A DNA stretch of 53,102 nucleotides. Source: Clostridia bacterium. Lineage in GTDB: Bacteria; Bacillota; Clostridia; Christensenellales; CAG-314. The notes beneath the pieces are model-generated. The model was not told the origin of the DNA. It searched no databases and saw nothing but the letters and a program-made list of their open reading frames with translations. Where the stretch lies: contig JAQVWG010000012.1 in NCBI GenBank assembly GCA_028698585.1, positions 1-53,102 on the forward strand. The letters run 5' to 3'. A program made the position numbers and the translations under genes. Each line of letters starts with the position of its first letter. Position 1 is the stretch's first letter. Of the stretch, positions 8,116 to 19,593 are shown one piece after another.

Positions 8116-8691
8116 ATGATTAACTTCATTTATGGCGAGATAGTGAGCAAAGAAGATAATTTGCTTGTGCTCAAGAGTAATAACATAGGCTACGAGGTAG
8201 TTGTATCTTCTTTGTCTGCTGATACGCTCAACGTGGGCGACAATGTTCAACTGTATTGCTATCTGCAAGTCAAGGAGGACGGACTGGCGTTGTTCGGATT
8301 CACTTGTGCCGAAGAGAAGGCATTATTCAAGCAACTTATATCAGTATCTGGAATCGGTCCCAAACTAGCAATAACGGTATTATCCGGTATGCAACCCAGT
8401 CAACTGGCGTACGCAATAGTCAACAGTGATACTGACAGCCTGCGAGCCATTAAAGGATTGGGCAAAAAAACCGCAGAAAGGATAATAGTGGAATTAAGAG
8501 AGAAATTAGAGATAGAGAAGGCAACATTCTCCTTACAGAGTGCAGTCGGTGGAAATACTGATGAAGTTATCACTATACTCAAGTCGCTAGGCATAAGCAG
8601 GAACGAGGCCACTCGGCGCATTAAGTGTGCTATAGACAACGGCATGAAGACAACTGAGCAGATACTTAACTTTGCGATAAAAAATTATTGA
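8116..8691 (+). CDS. ruvA: Holliday junction branch migration subunit RuvA
   Basis: Binds the four-way junction as a tetramer and recruits RuvB. 191 residues: N-terminal OB fold (MINFIYGEIVSKEDNLLVL to LALFGF), two helix-hairpin-helix motifs (LISVSGIGPKLAITVLSG and IKGLGKKTAERIIVELREK) and a C-terminal RuvB-binding three-helix domain (DEVITILKSLGISRNEATRRI). GGAGATAAT immediately precedes the ATG. The last 100 bp of the gene plus the start of ruvB are duplicated exactly downstream. Confidence 0.96.
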   Translation: MINFIYGEIVSKEDNLLVLKSNNIGYEVVVSSLSADTLNVGDNVQLYCYLQVKEDGLALFGFTCAEEKALFKQLISVSGIGPKLAITVLSGMQPSQLAYAIVNSDTDSLRAIKGLGKKTAERIIVELREKLEIEKATFSLQSAVGGNTDEVITILKSLGISRNEATRRIKCAIDNGMKTTEQILNFAIKNY

Positions 8692-8913
8692 TATAGGTAC
8701 AGATATGTTTGATGATACACGCAGAATAATTACCAGCACCCTAGACTCTTAAGACATATCATAAGCAGGAACGAGGCCACTCGGCGCATTAAGTGTGCTA
8801 TAGACAACGGCATGAAGACAACTGAGCAGATACTTAACTTTGCGATAAAAAATTATTGATATAGGTACAGATATGTTTGATGATACACGCAGAATAATTA
8901 CCAGCACCCTAGA
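8592..8913 (+). repeat. Perfect 154-bp tandem duplication of the ruvA/ruvB junction
   Basis: 8592-8745 and 8760-8913 are identical over 154 bases (period 168). Each copy contains the last 33 codons of ruvA, the intergenic spacer with its ribosome site and the first 13 codons of ruvB. Similarity continues weakly to about 8758 (aagacata shared). The absence of any mismatch indicates a very recent event, or recent homogenisation. Confidence 0.97.
8705..8752 (+). pseudogene. Truncated ruvB start (decoy mini-ORF)
   Basis: ATG 8705 opens [14 protein letters not shown] exactly as in ruvB, then reads Ser and a TAA at 8750-8752. It keeps the complete native translation start of ruvB 13 bases after the ruvA stop, so ribosomes should translate a 15-residue peptide here. 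It is the upstream copy of the tandem duplication and not a functional ruvB. Confidence 0.9.
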
Positions 8914-9911
8914 TACACAAGACATAGAGATGGAGAATAACTTGCGCCCCAAGACTATGGACAAGTATATAGGTCAGGACAAACTCAAGGAGAAACTATT
9001 AATCTACATTCAGGCTGCGCAGAATAGAGGTGAGCCACTGGATCACTGCCTGTTCTATGGTCCAGCAGGCTTAGGCAAAACTACCCTTGCTCATATTATC
9101 GCCAACCAAACTAACAAGCGCATTGTTATCACTAGTGGACCTGCCATTGAGAGGGCAGCAGACCTCGCTGCGGTACTGACTAATATGGCTGAGGGCGAAG
9201 TGCTATTCATTGATGAGATACATAGGCTCAATCACAACGTAGAGGAGATACTATACCCTGCACTTGAGGATTACGCACTGGATTTCATGGTGGGTAGGGG
9301 TCCCAGCGCTAAGTCTGTTCGCATACCATTGTCCCATTTTACATTGATTGGTGCAACGACCAAGGCAGGCAAACTGTCTCAACCCTTGCGTGATAGATTC
9401 GGCATTAAAGCAAAACTCGAAATGTACACACCGGAGCAACTTGCCATAATAGTCAATAACTCTGCACAAGTGCTCAATATTGAGATAGATCAACAGTCTA
9501 CTACGGAGATTGCTCGTCGTAGCAGAGGAACGCCCAGAGTTGCCAACAGACTGCTCAAAAGAACTAGGGACTATGCCCAAATCAAGGGAAAGGGCATAAT
9601 AGACATTGATATAACCAGATACGCTCTAAACAATATGGAGATTGATGAGTTAGGGCTGGACAATGTGGATAAGGCCATTCTGTATGCAATAATTGACAAG
9701 TTTAACGGCGGACCGGTTGGTGTCGAGTCCTTATCTGCTATGGCTAACGAAGATGTGGCAACCATTGAGGATGTCTACGAACCATACCTATTACAACTAG
9801 GATTCATTATGCGCACGCCACGTGGCAGAGTGTGTCTAGAATCAGCATATAAGCACTTAGGCAGAGAAATGTCCGAGTGGGCTAAGAAACAACAAAACGC
9901 AAGTAGTCAAG

Positions 9912-9922
<11 letters not shown>
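8873..9922 (+). CDS. ruvB: Holliday junction branch migration ATPase RuvB
   Basis: AAA+ motor that drives branch migration with RuvA. 349 residues: Walker [10 protein letters not shown] (63-71), Walker B LFIDE (111-115), sensor 1 in [12 protein letters not shown], the arginine finger region PLRDRFGIK, and a C-terminal winged-helix domain ([16 protein letters not shown] to RTPRGR). The full-length gene starts at the second copy of the duplicated junction. Its end overlaps queA by 8-11 bases. Confidence 0.97.
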
Positions 9923-12073
<2,151 letters not shown>

Positions 12074-12085
12074 ACATATAAACAC

Positions 12086-12114
12086 TTGCCAAATGGAATA
12101 ATTAAGTGTATACT
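12086..12114 (+). promoter_or_regulatory. Probable yajC promoter
   Basis: TTGCCA (12086-12091), 17-base spacer, TATACT (12109-12114), 40 bases before the yajC start codon. Confidence 0.6.
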
Positions 12115-12152
12115 GTCGCTATTGAGTCAAGAACAATAAAGGAGATATAATA

Positions 12153-12521
12153 ATGATATTAACAGCAATGAGTTTAGCCGACACACCTTCGGGAGGATAC
12201 GTACAATATATTCTACTGGGTGTTATGTTAATAGCAGTGGTATTATTAATGATACTACCGCAGAGGAAACAGAAGAAAAGGCAACAAGAAATGATGGATA
12301 GATTACAAGTGGGAGCAACGATAACTACTATCGGTGGTATTGTAGGCGAAGTGGTAGATATCAATCCGACTGATAATTCCTTAGTCATCAAGACTGGCGA
12401 CGAGAACAGTTCAACAACAATGAAGATAATTAGAAGTGCAGTCTATATGGTTAATCCAGATCCAGTCCCAGCCACGCCTGCGACAGCCAAAGCAGAAGAC
12501 GAAGAGGACGAGATTAAATAA
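12153..12521 (+). CDS. yajC: Preprotein translocase subunit YajC
   Basis: 122 residues: one N-terminal membrane helix (ILLGVMLIAVVLLMILPQ), then the conserved cytoplasmic part RKQKKRQQEMMDRLQVG and GGIVGEVVDIN, and an acidic tail. Accessory partner of SecDF at the Sec translocon. AAAGGAGATATAATA lies before the ATG. The gene order tgt-yajC-membrane protein-scfAB-secDF is common in Clostridia. Confidence 0.95.
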   Translation: MILTAMSLADTPSGGYVQYILLGVMLIAVVLLMILPQRKQKKRQQEMMDRLQVGATITTIGGIVGEVVDINPTDNSLVIKTGDENSSTTMKIIRSAVYMVNPDPVPATPATAKAEDEEDEIK

Positions 12522-12591
12522 CTCACTTACAGGTATAATGGACAAGGCCTTCGAATAAGTATAGCATATATACTGTTTGGAGGTTTTTCTT

Positions 12592-12975
12592 ATGTCGCAA
12601 AAAGTAAAGAGTAGTAATGTATATAGTCAAGTATTGAGGACAGGCCTTACGTCGTTGATTGTCTGCACTATATTGGTGCTTATGCTTGCGCTTGTTGTCA
12701 AGATATTCGGCATACCTACATCTGTACTCCCTGTAATCAATCAAGTGATTAAGGTTGTCAGTGCGATACTAGGCTCGTTATTTACTGTTAGGGGAGATAG
12801 AGGGCTGATTAAAGGTATTCTAGGTGCAGTGCTATTCCTCATCCTATCCACCGTATTGTTCACATTGCTAGGTGGCATACTGGTGTGGGGACAAGTGGGT
12901 ATAGATGCTCTGCTAGAAATAGTAGCAGGTGCGCTGAGTGGTTTAATCGCTTCGAGCCGTACTAGGAGTAAATAA
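12592..12975 (+). CDS. TIGR04086-type small membrane protein
   Basis: 127 residues with four predicted membrane helices separated by short loops (first at about residues 17-38). Length, hydrophobic pattern and location between yajC and the SCIFF gene fit the uncharacterised TIGR04086 family. I use ATG 12592, which follows TTTGGAGG (12576-12583) with an 8-base gap; the frame is open upstream to 12577 but that would include the ribosome site. No function is known. Confidence 0.8.
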   Translation: MSQKVKSSNVYSQVLRTGLTSLIVCTILVLMLALVVKIFGIPTSVLPVINQVIKVVSAILGSLFTVRGDRGLIKGILGAVLFLILSTVLFTLLGGILVWGQVGIDALLEIVAGALSGLIASSRTRSK

Positions 12976-13088
12976 GCATTAGTAATCATATAATTACATA
13001 ATTTGGCGGATATAGTGTTAAAAAACAGTTGAGTTTAGGATAGAAATGAAGTAGAATATAATCAATACAAGAAACGAGGTTATTGATT

Positions 13089-13244
13089 ATGAAACATATT
13101 AAGACTATTGCCAATCCTAAACACAACTGCATCAACCCCAAGAGTGGTTGTGATGAGTGCAGATCAAGTTGTCAGTCTGCATGCAAGACAAGTTGTACAG
13201 TAGGTAATCAAGTCTGCGAACAAAAGAAAAAGGAACAGCAATAG
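13089..13244 (+). CDS. scfA: SCIFF ribosomal peptide precursor (six-cysteine peptide)
   Basis: A 51-residue peptide with the near-invariant SCIFF core CQSACKTSCTVGNQVCE. Cysteines at 21, 24, 28, 32, 36 and 43 are the six expected; Cys14 is an extra one. The radical SAM maturase ScfB next door forms thioether cross-links on such peptides; the biological role of SCIFF products is still unknown although they are nearly universal in Clostridia. The start MKHIKT is conserved. GAGG at 13076-13079 serves as ribosome site. Confidence 0.95.
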   Translation: MKHIKTIANPKHNCINPKSGCDECRSSCQSACKTSCTVGNQVCEQKKKEQQ

Positions 13245-13313
13245 TATAGTGAGCATATAAGCAGTCTATTGTATTGCTTTTTGCTCATTTTTACTATGGA
13301 TATATTGTTGAGT

Positions 13314-14615
13314 ATGCACTGTTTTGAATGTCTTGGAGAGTATTTTCTATATGATATCGAGAGTGGCGCACTGCATGTAGTGGACAGAATTGTCTATGAT
13401 TATTTGCAGGGCGACATTTCTTGTTATAGTAAAAATCAGATTGATGAAGTAATAGATGAGTTACAACAACTAACAGATAACGGACTGTTATACACTAATC
13501 CACCACAAGTGCCACGTCAGATTAAAGAAAGGGTTATTAAATCCCTCTGTCTACATGTCAGTCATGACTGCAATCTGCGGTGCAAATATTGTTTTGCCGG
13601 ACAGGGTGCATATCATGGCGATAGACTCAATATGTCTATAGATATAGCGTTAGCTAGTATTGATTTCTTAATTGCCAACAGTGGTACTAGGCACAACCTC
13701 GAGGTAGACTTCTTCGGCGGAGAGCCACTGCTTAATCTCGATGTGCTCAAGAAGACAGTTGAGTACGCCAACGCACAAGGTGCGATATACAACAAACAGT
13801 TCCTTTTTACCACTACGACTAATGGCCTGTTGCTTAACAAGGAAACGAGTGATTATCTCAATCAAACAATGGAGAACGTTGTGCTCAGCCTTGATGGGAG
13901 GAAGTCTGTTAATGATGAATTAAGGGTAACTGCCGGCAACAAGGGTAGTTATGATTTGATTGTCGACAAATACAGGTATTTTCGCAGTATTAGAGGGAAT
14001 AAGAGTTATTATGTAAGAGGTACCTTTACTGCGCTTAACCTCGACTTCTGCGCGGATGTATTACATATTGCTGACTTAGGATTCGACCAGATATCGCTAG
14101 AGCCTGTTGTATTGAGCAAGGGCGATGTGCTGGAAATAAGGCAAGAGCACTTGCAGACCATTTTCCGTCAGTACGAAATACTGGCGAAGGAATACATAGA
14201 ACGCAGGCAGAATGGCAGGTGGTTCTCATTCTTCCACTTCGTGTTGGATTTAGAGAATAGTCCTTGCTACAAGAAGAAGTTGTCTGGCTGTGGCGCAGGA
14301 GTCAAGTATCTAGCAGTAGCTCCTAACGGGGATATCTATCCCTGTCACCAGTTCGTGGGTGAAAAGGAGTATTGTATGGGTAACGTTCAATCAGGAGTTA
14401 TAGATGAGAGCATAAGAGATATATTCGCAAGTACCGACTTGACTACTAAGCCTAAATGTGCAAGTTGTTGGGCGAAGTATCATTGTAGTGGTGGTTGTAA
14501 TGCTAATGCTATCCATTTTAACAACGACATATCAGTACCTTATGAAATATCCTGCGAGATATTCAAAAAAAGACTTGAGTGCGCACTATACATATACAGC
14601 AAGGCACATGAATGA
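13314..14615 (+). CDS. scfB: Thioether cross-link-forming SCIFF maturase (radical SAM/SPASM)
   Basis: 433 residues. N-terminal RiPP-recognition part (SGALHVVDRIVYDYL), radical SAM cluster motif CNLRCKYC (Cys86, 90, 93), and a C-terminal SPASM domain rich in cysteines (CGAGVKYLAVAPNGDIYPC and CASCWAKYHCSGGC) that binds two auxiliary iron-sulfur clusters. It should install Cys-to-alpha-carbon thioethers in the ScfA peptide. The frame is open to 13269, but homologs begin close to ATG 13314; ATG 13296 is an alternative and neither has a strong ribosome site. The last 27 codons are repeated downstream. Confidence 0.93.
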   Translation: MHCFECLGEYFLYDIESGALHVVDRIVYDYLQGDISCYSKNQIDEVIDELQQLTDNGLLYTNPPQVPRQIKERVIKSLCLHVSHDCNLRCKYCFAGQGAYHGDRLNMSIDIALASIDFLIANSGTRHNLEVDFFGGEPLLNLDVLKKTVEYANAQGAIYNKQFLFTTTTNGLLLNKETSDYLNQTMENVVLSLDGRKSVNDELRVTAGNKGSYDLIVDKYRYFRSIRGNKSYYVRGTFTALNLDFCADVLHIADLGFDQISLEPVVLSKGDVLEIRQEHLQTIFRQYEILAKEYIERRQNGRWFSFFHFVLDLENSPCYKKKLSGCGAGVKYLAVAPNGDIYPCHQFVGEKEYCMGNVQSGVIDESIRDIFASTDLTTKPKCASCWAKYHCSGGCNANAIHFNNDISVPYEISCEIFKKRLECALYIYSKAHE

Positions 14616-14947
14616 TTAAATAACAAGACGATAATTAGGAATAATCAATCGACTAATTATCACTACATATAAGTACCTTTTGAGATATCCTGCGAGATAT
14701 TCAAAAAAAGACTTGAGTGCGCACTATACATATACAGCAAGGCACTCGAATGATTAAATAACAAGACGATAATTAGGAATAATCAATTGACTAATTATCA
14801 CTACATATAAGTACCTTTTGAGATATCCTGCGAGATATTCAAAAAAAGACTTGAGTGCGCACTATACATATACAGCAAGGCAAATAAACAAAATTGAGTC
14901 AAAAGCCAATAATTAGGGTATAATCAATTGACTTTGGACGTCAAAAA
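14534..14947 (+). repeat. 138-bp tandem array of the scfB 3' end (three copies)
   Basis: Copies start at 14534 (inside scfB), 14672 and 14810, period 138 bp. Each unit carries the final 27 codons of scfB, the stop region and an AT-rich spacer. Copies 2 and 3 are nearly identical until the third diverges near 14884. The spacer part caattgact in copies 2 and 3 corresponds to the -35 region of the secD promoter, so the unit originally spanned the whole scfB-secD gap. No gene is present in 14616-14994. Confidence 0.95.
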
Positions 14948-14956
14948 TATTATAAT
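14928..14956 (+). promoter_or_regulatory. secD promoter
   Basis: TTGACT (14928-14933), exact 17-base spacer, consensus TATAAT (14951-14956), 38 bases before the secD start codon. Confidence 0.8.
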
Positions 14957-14994
14957 ATTACGGTTAATACGCTATAAATACAAGGAGCTAAATT

Positions 14995-16344
14995 ATGGGT
15001 AAAATAGGTTATAACATACTACTTTGGGCATTAGTAGTAGTATTGTTGTTTTTGAGTGTATTCACGTTTTTCCCTACTTCGATTAAGTACAATAACGGCA
15101 CCAGACTGTACAACTCGCCATTAGTGTGGCTGAGTACGGGTGATGATTTGGGCAAGGGAATGTATGCACGATTCAAGGTACTAGCAGATACATCTATGAC
15201 AAATGACGAGTTTATGGATGCAGTTGCCGAGGTGGCTGGAATCATGCGTGATAGACTGGAGTACTTCAACGTGCCAGATGTTGTCATCACATACTCTGCT
15301 AAAGAGATAGTTGTTAGATGTTCTTACTATTCACTTAATACTCAGGAGCCCGCTGCAAGAGACGCTAGTTTCTTGTCGTTGCTAGAACCTTATGGTGATT
15401 TTAGCATCGCAATGCTGTCTACTGACGGTAAGCCCGGCGCACCTATTGTAACCAAGGCAGATATTAAGGATATCGTAATCACCAAGAGGGCAGATATCAG
15501 CGAAGATACTCCTTGGGTATATTATTTCCTGTTCAACAAACAAGCAACTCAAAAATTAAAGGAAATTACCAGCACCGCCACAACTGCCAACTCTGTCAAG
15601 TTGTCCTTGACAATGCCTCCGAGTGCAACGACGTCTACTCAAGAGTTCAAACAAGTCTATGATGACGGAATGATTGGTTATATGGCGCAGACAAGAGAGC
15701 AGGTAGATGTCCAAAGGTGTTATTTACTAAACGGCACATATAGAGTAGGCGTTACTATGGAAGAATCTGCACTCATTAGTGCCAACAATCGTGATACCGG
15801 TTTAGTTGTATTTTTCGTAATGATTGCTGTACTGTTAATATATATCATTGCTATGTCAGTAACATATGGGTTTAATGGTCTGTCCTATGGCATATCACTG
15901 ATTGTGTGCGTGCTGTTGACTATATGGACATCTGCAGGAATATACGGTTCGGTAATCAATATGCCTACACTTTATGCTGTGCTAGTTAACATAGTAGTGT
16001 TCGCACTGTTCAGCGCACTCAAGTGCAGTAAGGCTAAACTGCTAGGAGAAGCGCTCGGTGATATGAACGCAACTGCTAAACTGGACGCTGTTATCAGAAA
16101 GGCTAATGCTGCGTACAATATGACATTGATTAAGGTGAGTTGTCTCAGTATTATTATGGCAATCGCAACATGGCTACTGGCTGTAGGCACCATGAGAGGA
16201 TTCGGCGTAGTTATGACGTATAGTATCGTACTAACACTAGTCTGCTTGATGTTCGTCGCACGGCTGGTTAACAGAATATTGAGGAATGCTCTCGGTACAC
16301 CCGCCTCATATAAGTTAACCCAGAACGACAAGGAGGTGCAATAA
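14995..16344 (+). CDS. secD: Protein translocase subunit SecD
   Basis: 449 residues, somewhat shorter than the usual SecD. One N-terminal membrane helix (about 8-27), an extracellular part resembling the P1 domain (with MRDRLEYFNVPDVVITY and DASFLSLLEPYGDFSIAM), and a C-terminal bundle of about five helices starting near residue 262. With SecF it uses the proton gradient to pull proteins across the membrane. AAGGAGC precedes the ATG. The D1 signature is divergent (STGDDLGKGMYARFKV where DLxGG is usual). secF follows after one base. Confidence 0.88.
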   Translation: MGKIGYNILLWALVVVLLFLSVFTFFPTSIKYNNGTRLYNSPLVWLSTGDDLGKGMYARFKVLADTSMTNDEFMDAVAEVAGIMRDRLEYFNVPDVVITYSAKEIVVRCSYYSLNTQEPAARDASFLSLLEPYGDFSIAMLSTDGKPGAPIVTKADIKDIVITKRADISEDTPWVYYFLFNKQATQKLKEITSTATTANSVKLSLTMPPSATTSTQEFKQVYDDGMIGYMAQTREQVDVQRCYLLNGTYRVGVTMEESALISANNRDTGLVVFFVMIAVLLIYIIAMSVTYGFNGLSYGISLIVCVLLTIWTSAGIYGSVINMPTLYAVLVNIVVFALFSALKCSKAKLLGEALGDMNATAKLDAVIRKANAAYNMTLIKVSCLSIIMAIATWLLAVGTMRGFGVVMTYSIVLTLVCLMFVARLVNRILRNALGTPASYKLTQNDKEVQ

Positions 16345-16345
16345 T

Positions 16346-17230
16346 ATGAACAGCAAAAAAACATTAGTATTAGTGATTATATATGCACTTATCATTGTAG
16401 CTGGTGTTGTTAGTATATGTGTGGCTAACATAGGCGGAATTGGATTCGGAGATATTACAACACTTACCATAGTTAACCAGTATCAAATGACATTCGACGA
16501 GTTTGATGAATACATCGACACTACACTTGTCGAGCATATTAATAACGAACACATTAAGGTCGAGAACAGACAGATAGTATATGATGTAGTAGACCACTAT
16601 AGTATAGTTGTATATGACTTCCACAATCTAACGGCAGAGGAGCAATCCAAGTTGGATACTGTACTGACAGCGCAGAGTGGTAATATGACATATAATTTTA
16701 CCAAGTCGCTGAGTGATCTGAGCAATAAGGCACTATATATGACTGCTATTATTGTCGGAGTAGTACTTATACTACAGTTCATATACTTCGCTATATTCAA
16801 TAAATCCACAGGGCGCATATCTACAGCAGTAGTATCTACTATTACACTGATGATTAATATCATAGTCAGTAGTGCTGTTATATGCCTTCTGGGATTAGTC
16901 GGTATCAAGGTTACTGCCCATGCTATTGCTTCACCGTTGATTGTCGCTTTTTTGACCGTTGTTGTCAATGTGGTGCTGTTCGACGTGACCGCTCAGATTA
17001 TGACAAAGTCTGCTAAACCTGCACAAGAGGTACTAACTGACGCACTTGCAGAGATCAAGGTGCCTATGTTATATGCAACACTTATTGGCATGGTCGCATG
17101 CGTGTTGCTTGCCGCAGTCGGCTCATACAGTATGCTATCGTTAACATTAGCAGTATTCTTCGGCATAATGGCAGTGCTCTGTACAACAATGTATATAGCA
17201 CAACCACTACTTGCTAGATTGCGTAAATAA
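16346..17230 (+). CDS. secF: Protein translocase subunit SecF
   Basis: 294 residues with an N-terminal helix (about 6-25), a periplasmic-type domain and five C-terminal helices, the SecF layout. FGDITTLTIVNQ and the RLRK end are consistent with the family; the sequence is divergent, like its SecD partner. AAGGAGGTG lies just before the ATG inside the end of secD, so translation is coupled. A terminator follows. Confidence 0.87.
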   Translation: MNSKKTLVLVIIYALIIVAGVVSICVANIGGIGFGDITTLTIVNQYQMTFDEFDEYIDTTLVEHINNEHIKVENRQIVYDVVDHYSIVVYDFHNLTAEEQSKLDTVLTAQSGNMTYNFTKSLSDLSNKALYMTAIIVGVVLILQFIYFAIFNKSTGRISTAVVSTITLMINIIVSSAVICLLGLVGIKVTAHAIASPLIVAFLTVVVNVVLFDVTAQIMTKSAKPAQEVLTDALAEIKVPMLYATLIGMVACVLLAAVGSYSMLSLTLAVFFGIMAVLCTTMYIAQPLLARLRK

Positions 17231-17245
17231 ACACAACTGATTATT

Positions 17246-17277
17246 ACAGCCTATCAGATAGTTGGTAGGCTGTTTTA
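17246..17277 (+). terminator. Terminator after secF
   Basis: ACAGCCTA pairs with TAGGCTGT around a 12-base loop, followed by four Ts. The T run is short, so termination may be partial. Confidence 0.7.
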
Positions 17278-17318
17278 CATTACACATAAGGACTATTGGT
17301 AAGCAATACTAGAAGGAA

Positions 17319-19586
17319 ATGAAAAGCAGTTTTTATCAAAAACAAGACTATGATGTAGAGAGTGCAGATTACTTTGTAAATGCACTCAATATGGACGCAG
17401 ATTTTGCTATTCTTCTGGCTGGCAGAGGGGTAACTAAAGACAACGTTAACAAGTTTTTCAATTTTGACATGTCCAACTTCTATTCACCCTTCCTTATGGA
17501 CAACATGCAACAAGCTGTTAAGATAATCAAAGAACATATGCAATCAGGGAGCCACATCTTGATATTCGGCGATTATGATGCTGACGGACTCAGTTCGAGT
17601 AGCCTACTCAAAATATTCTTTGATAATAACGGCGTGGACAGTAATGTAGTTATGCCTAGCAGAGAGGAAGGGTATGGGCTGAGTGTCGCTAGAGTGCTGG
17701 AATACTATCAACAGCACAAGTGCGATTTACTTATCACAGTAGACTGTGGCATATCTAATGCCGAAGAAGTAGCCCAAATAATTAAGGCAACCAACATGAC
17801 AGTAGTAGTTACCGATCACCATGAAGTGCCACCGATTATACCTGACTGCGTATGTGTCAATCCCAAAATGGGCGGTTACCCGTTTCCCTACCTATCAGGC
17901 TCTGGCGTCGCGTTCAAACTAGTTCAGGGCATAATCGGAGTGGACAACTCGGTAGAATATGCTGATTTGGCACTGATTGGGACTATTGCCGATATGATGC
18001 CGTTGATTGATGAAAACCGTGATATTGTCAGGCTCGGGCTAGCCAACTTCAATCATAAAGGACTTGTTAAACTTGCCGAGTTATGTGGTTGTGTTGCACC
18101 CATTAATGCATACGACATTGCGATGAAACTGTCGCCACGCATAAATGCCGCCGGCAGACTGGGCGAGATTGACGTAGCCCTTGACCTGTTGACCAATAAT
18201 GGCAGGAGTCCTAAGGATAACGCCAGTGCGCTCAACGAGATTAACGAGAGGCGCCGAGCAATGGTCGATCAATTACTAGTTGAGGCCGAAGATAAATTAT
18301 TCGATTCTCACATATATAGCGATAATATTATATATCTGTATGATGATAATTGGCAGAAAGGAATACTTGGTATTGCGGCCAATAAGTTCAAGGACAGATA
18401 TAATTTACCCACAGTAATACTCACTAAGGACGGCGACAATTATGTAGGCTCTGCCAGGGGTGTAGGCGAGTTAGACCTACACGACATGTTTACCCAGTGC
18501 GCTAGTTTACTTGTCAAGTTCGGTGGGCATCGCTCCTCGGTGGGATTTACGGTGAGTCAAGGCAATCTACTGCCTCTTAAAGAAAGCCTGTCAAAACTGA
18601 CCAGGCAGAACAATGAAGATATATTCAACCCGATATACTACTATGATTTACCTTTTGACAACAAGTTTTTGTCTGCAGACTTCTACAAGAAACTGGACAG
18701 TCTTCAACCGGTATTCCCCAACAAGAAGCCTGTATTCTATTATTCTGGGCACTGTAAACTAGTCAATATATTCGGCGTCGGTCATAACCATATACGAATG
18801 ACTATGGATAATGGGCTGGAGTTAAAAGGTTTTTATAAGTTCGCTCAGTTCTATCCTGCCTTGGCCACATGTTGTGACTGTGAGGCGTTATTCTCCTTAG
18901 AGATTGATAACTACTCCAAGAGCACCATCGGCATAATCTCTCAGCTACGCATTAAGAACTCTTTACACTTTGACGACATATATACAGAGAACTTCATACG
19001 CAATATAGACTATTACACACAACATACATACGTTGGCAAGAGTGTTGTTGAGGAGCTATTACGCCAGAAGAGTACTGTCGCAGTCTTCAACTCATATTTA
19101 GAGTTCGAGCATTACTCTAAAACGTTCGATTTTGACGACTATTATCTGGATATGTTCGTACAGAACAGCATATATACCAAGTCCGTGTTCATATCGCCAT
19201 ATCTTAATACCACTCTTAAGTATTATGCTAACGTGATATGTTTTGGCAACTATGAGAATCTAACACTCAATATTGACGCTAAAGCCGTCTATTATAATCA
19301 AATAACTCCCTTACCAGCATATATGGACTGTACAATTGACAGAGATACGTGTATGATAGTATTTAGGGCGCTTAAACGCAACGTAAGGGCAGTTAGTTCA
19401 TATGCTTTGTATTATATGCTAGGTCTGACTAGTCTGTCTTATGCTCAATTCCTGCTCGTGTTAAAGGTATTCGAGGAATTGAATATATTCAACTGGCTGG
19501 CCGATTACAGTTACGAGCTAAACGACACTGTCAAGACTGATTTATGCAATTCGCCAACTTACAGGAGATTCTGCAAGGAATATTAG
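17319..19586 (+). CDS. recJ: Single-stranded-DNA exonuclease RecJ
   Basis: 755 residues. The DHH phosphoesterase domain shows DYDADG (85-90), the DCGISN segment, VTDHHE (DHH at 166-168) and PRINAAGRLGE; the DHHA1 domain shows KFGGHRSSVGFTV where GGHxxAxG is usual. The C-terminal half is RecJ-like in length but poorly conserved. It degrades 5' single-stranded ends in recombination and repair. Ribosome site AGAAGGA. Its stop is 7 bases before rsh; the apt gene commonly found between recJ and the ppGpp synthetase is absent here. Confidence 0.93.
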   Translation: MKSSFYQKQDYDVESADYFVNALNMDADFAILLAGRGVTKDNVNKFFNFDMSNFYSPFLMDNMQQAVKIIKEHMQSGSHILIFGDYDADGLSSSSLLKIFFDNNGVDSNVVMPSREEGYGLSVARVLEYYQQHKCDLLITVDCGISNAEEVAQIIKATNMTVVVTDHHEVPPIIPDCVCVNPKMGGYPFPYLSGSGVAFKLVQGIIGVDNSVEYADLALIGTIADMMPLIDENRDIVRLGLANFNHKGLVKLAELCGCVAPINAYDIAMKLSPRINAAGRLGEIDVALDLLTNNGRSPKDNASALNEINERRRAMVDQLLVEAEDKLFDSHIYSDNIIYLYDDNWQKGILGIAANKFKDRYNLPTVILTKDGDNYVGSARGVGELDLHDMFTQCASLLVKFGGHRSSVGFTVSQGNLLPLKESLSKLTRQNNEDIFNPIYYYDLPFDNKFLSADFYKKLDSLQPVFPNKKPVFYYSGHCKLVNIFGVGHNHIRMTMDNGLELKGFYKFAQFYPALATCCDCEALFSLEIDNYSKSTIGIISQLRIKNSLHFDDIYTENFIRNIDYYTQHTYVGKSVVEELLRQKSTVAVFNSYLEFEHYSKTFDFDDYYLDMFVQNSIYTKSVFISPYLNTTLKYYANVICFGNYENLTLNIDAKAVYYNQITPLPAYMDCTIDRDTCMIVFRALKRNVRAVSSYALYYMLGLTSLSYAQFLLVLKVFEELNIFNWLADYSYELNDTVKTDLCNSPTYRRFCKEY

Positions 19587-19593
19587 GCTAATT

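Noticed and set aside
8705-8752. Genuine small protein upstream of ruvB
   Set aside because: Its sequence is an exact copy of the ruvB start followed by a premature stop and is explained fully by the tandem duplication.
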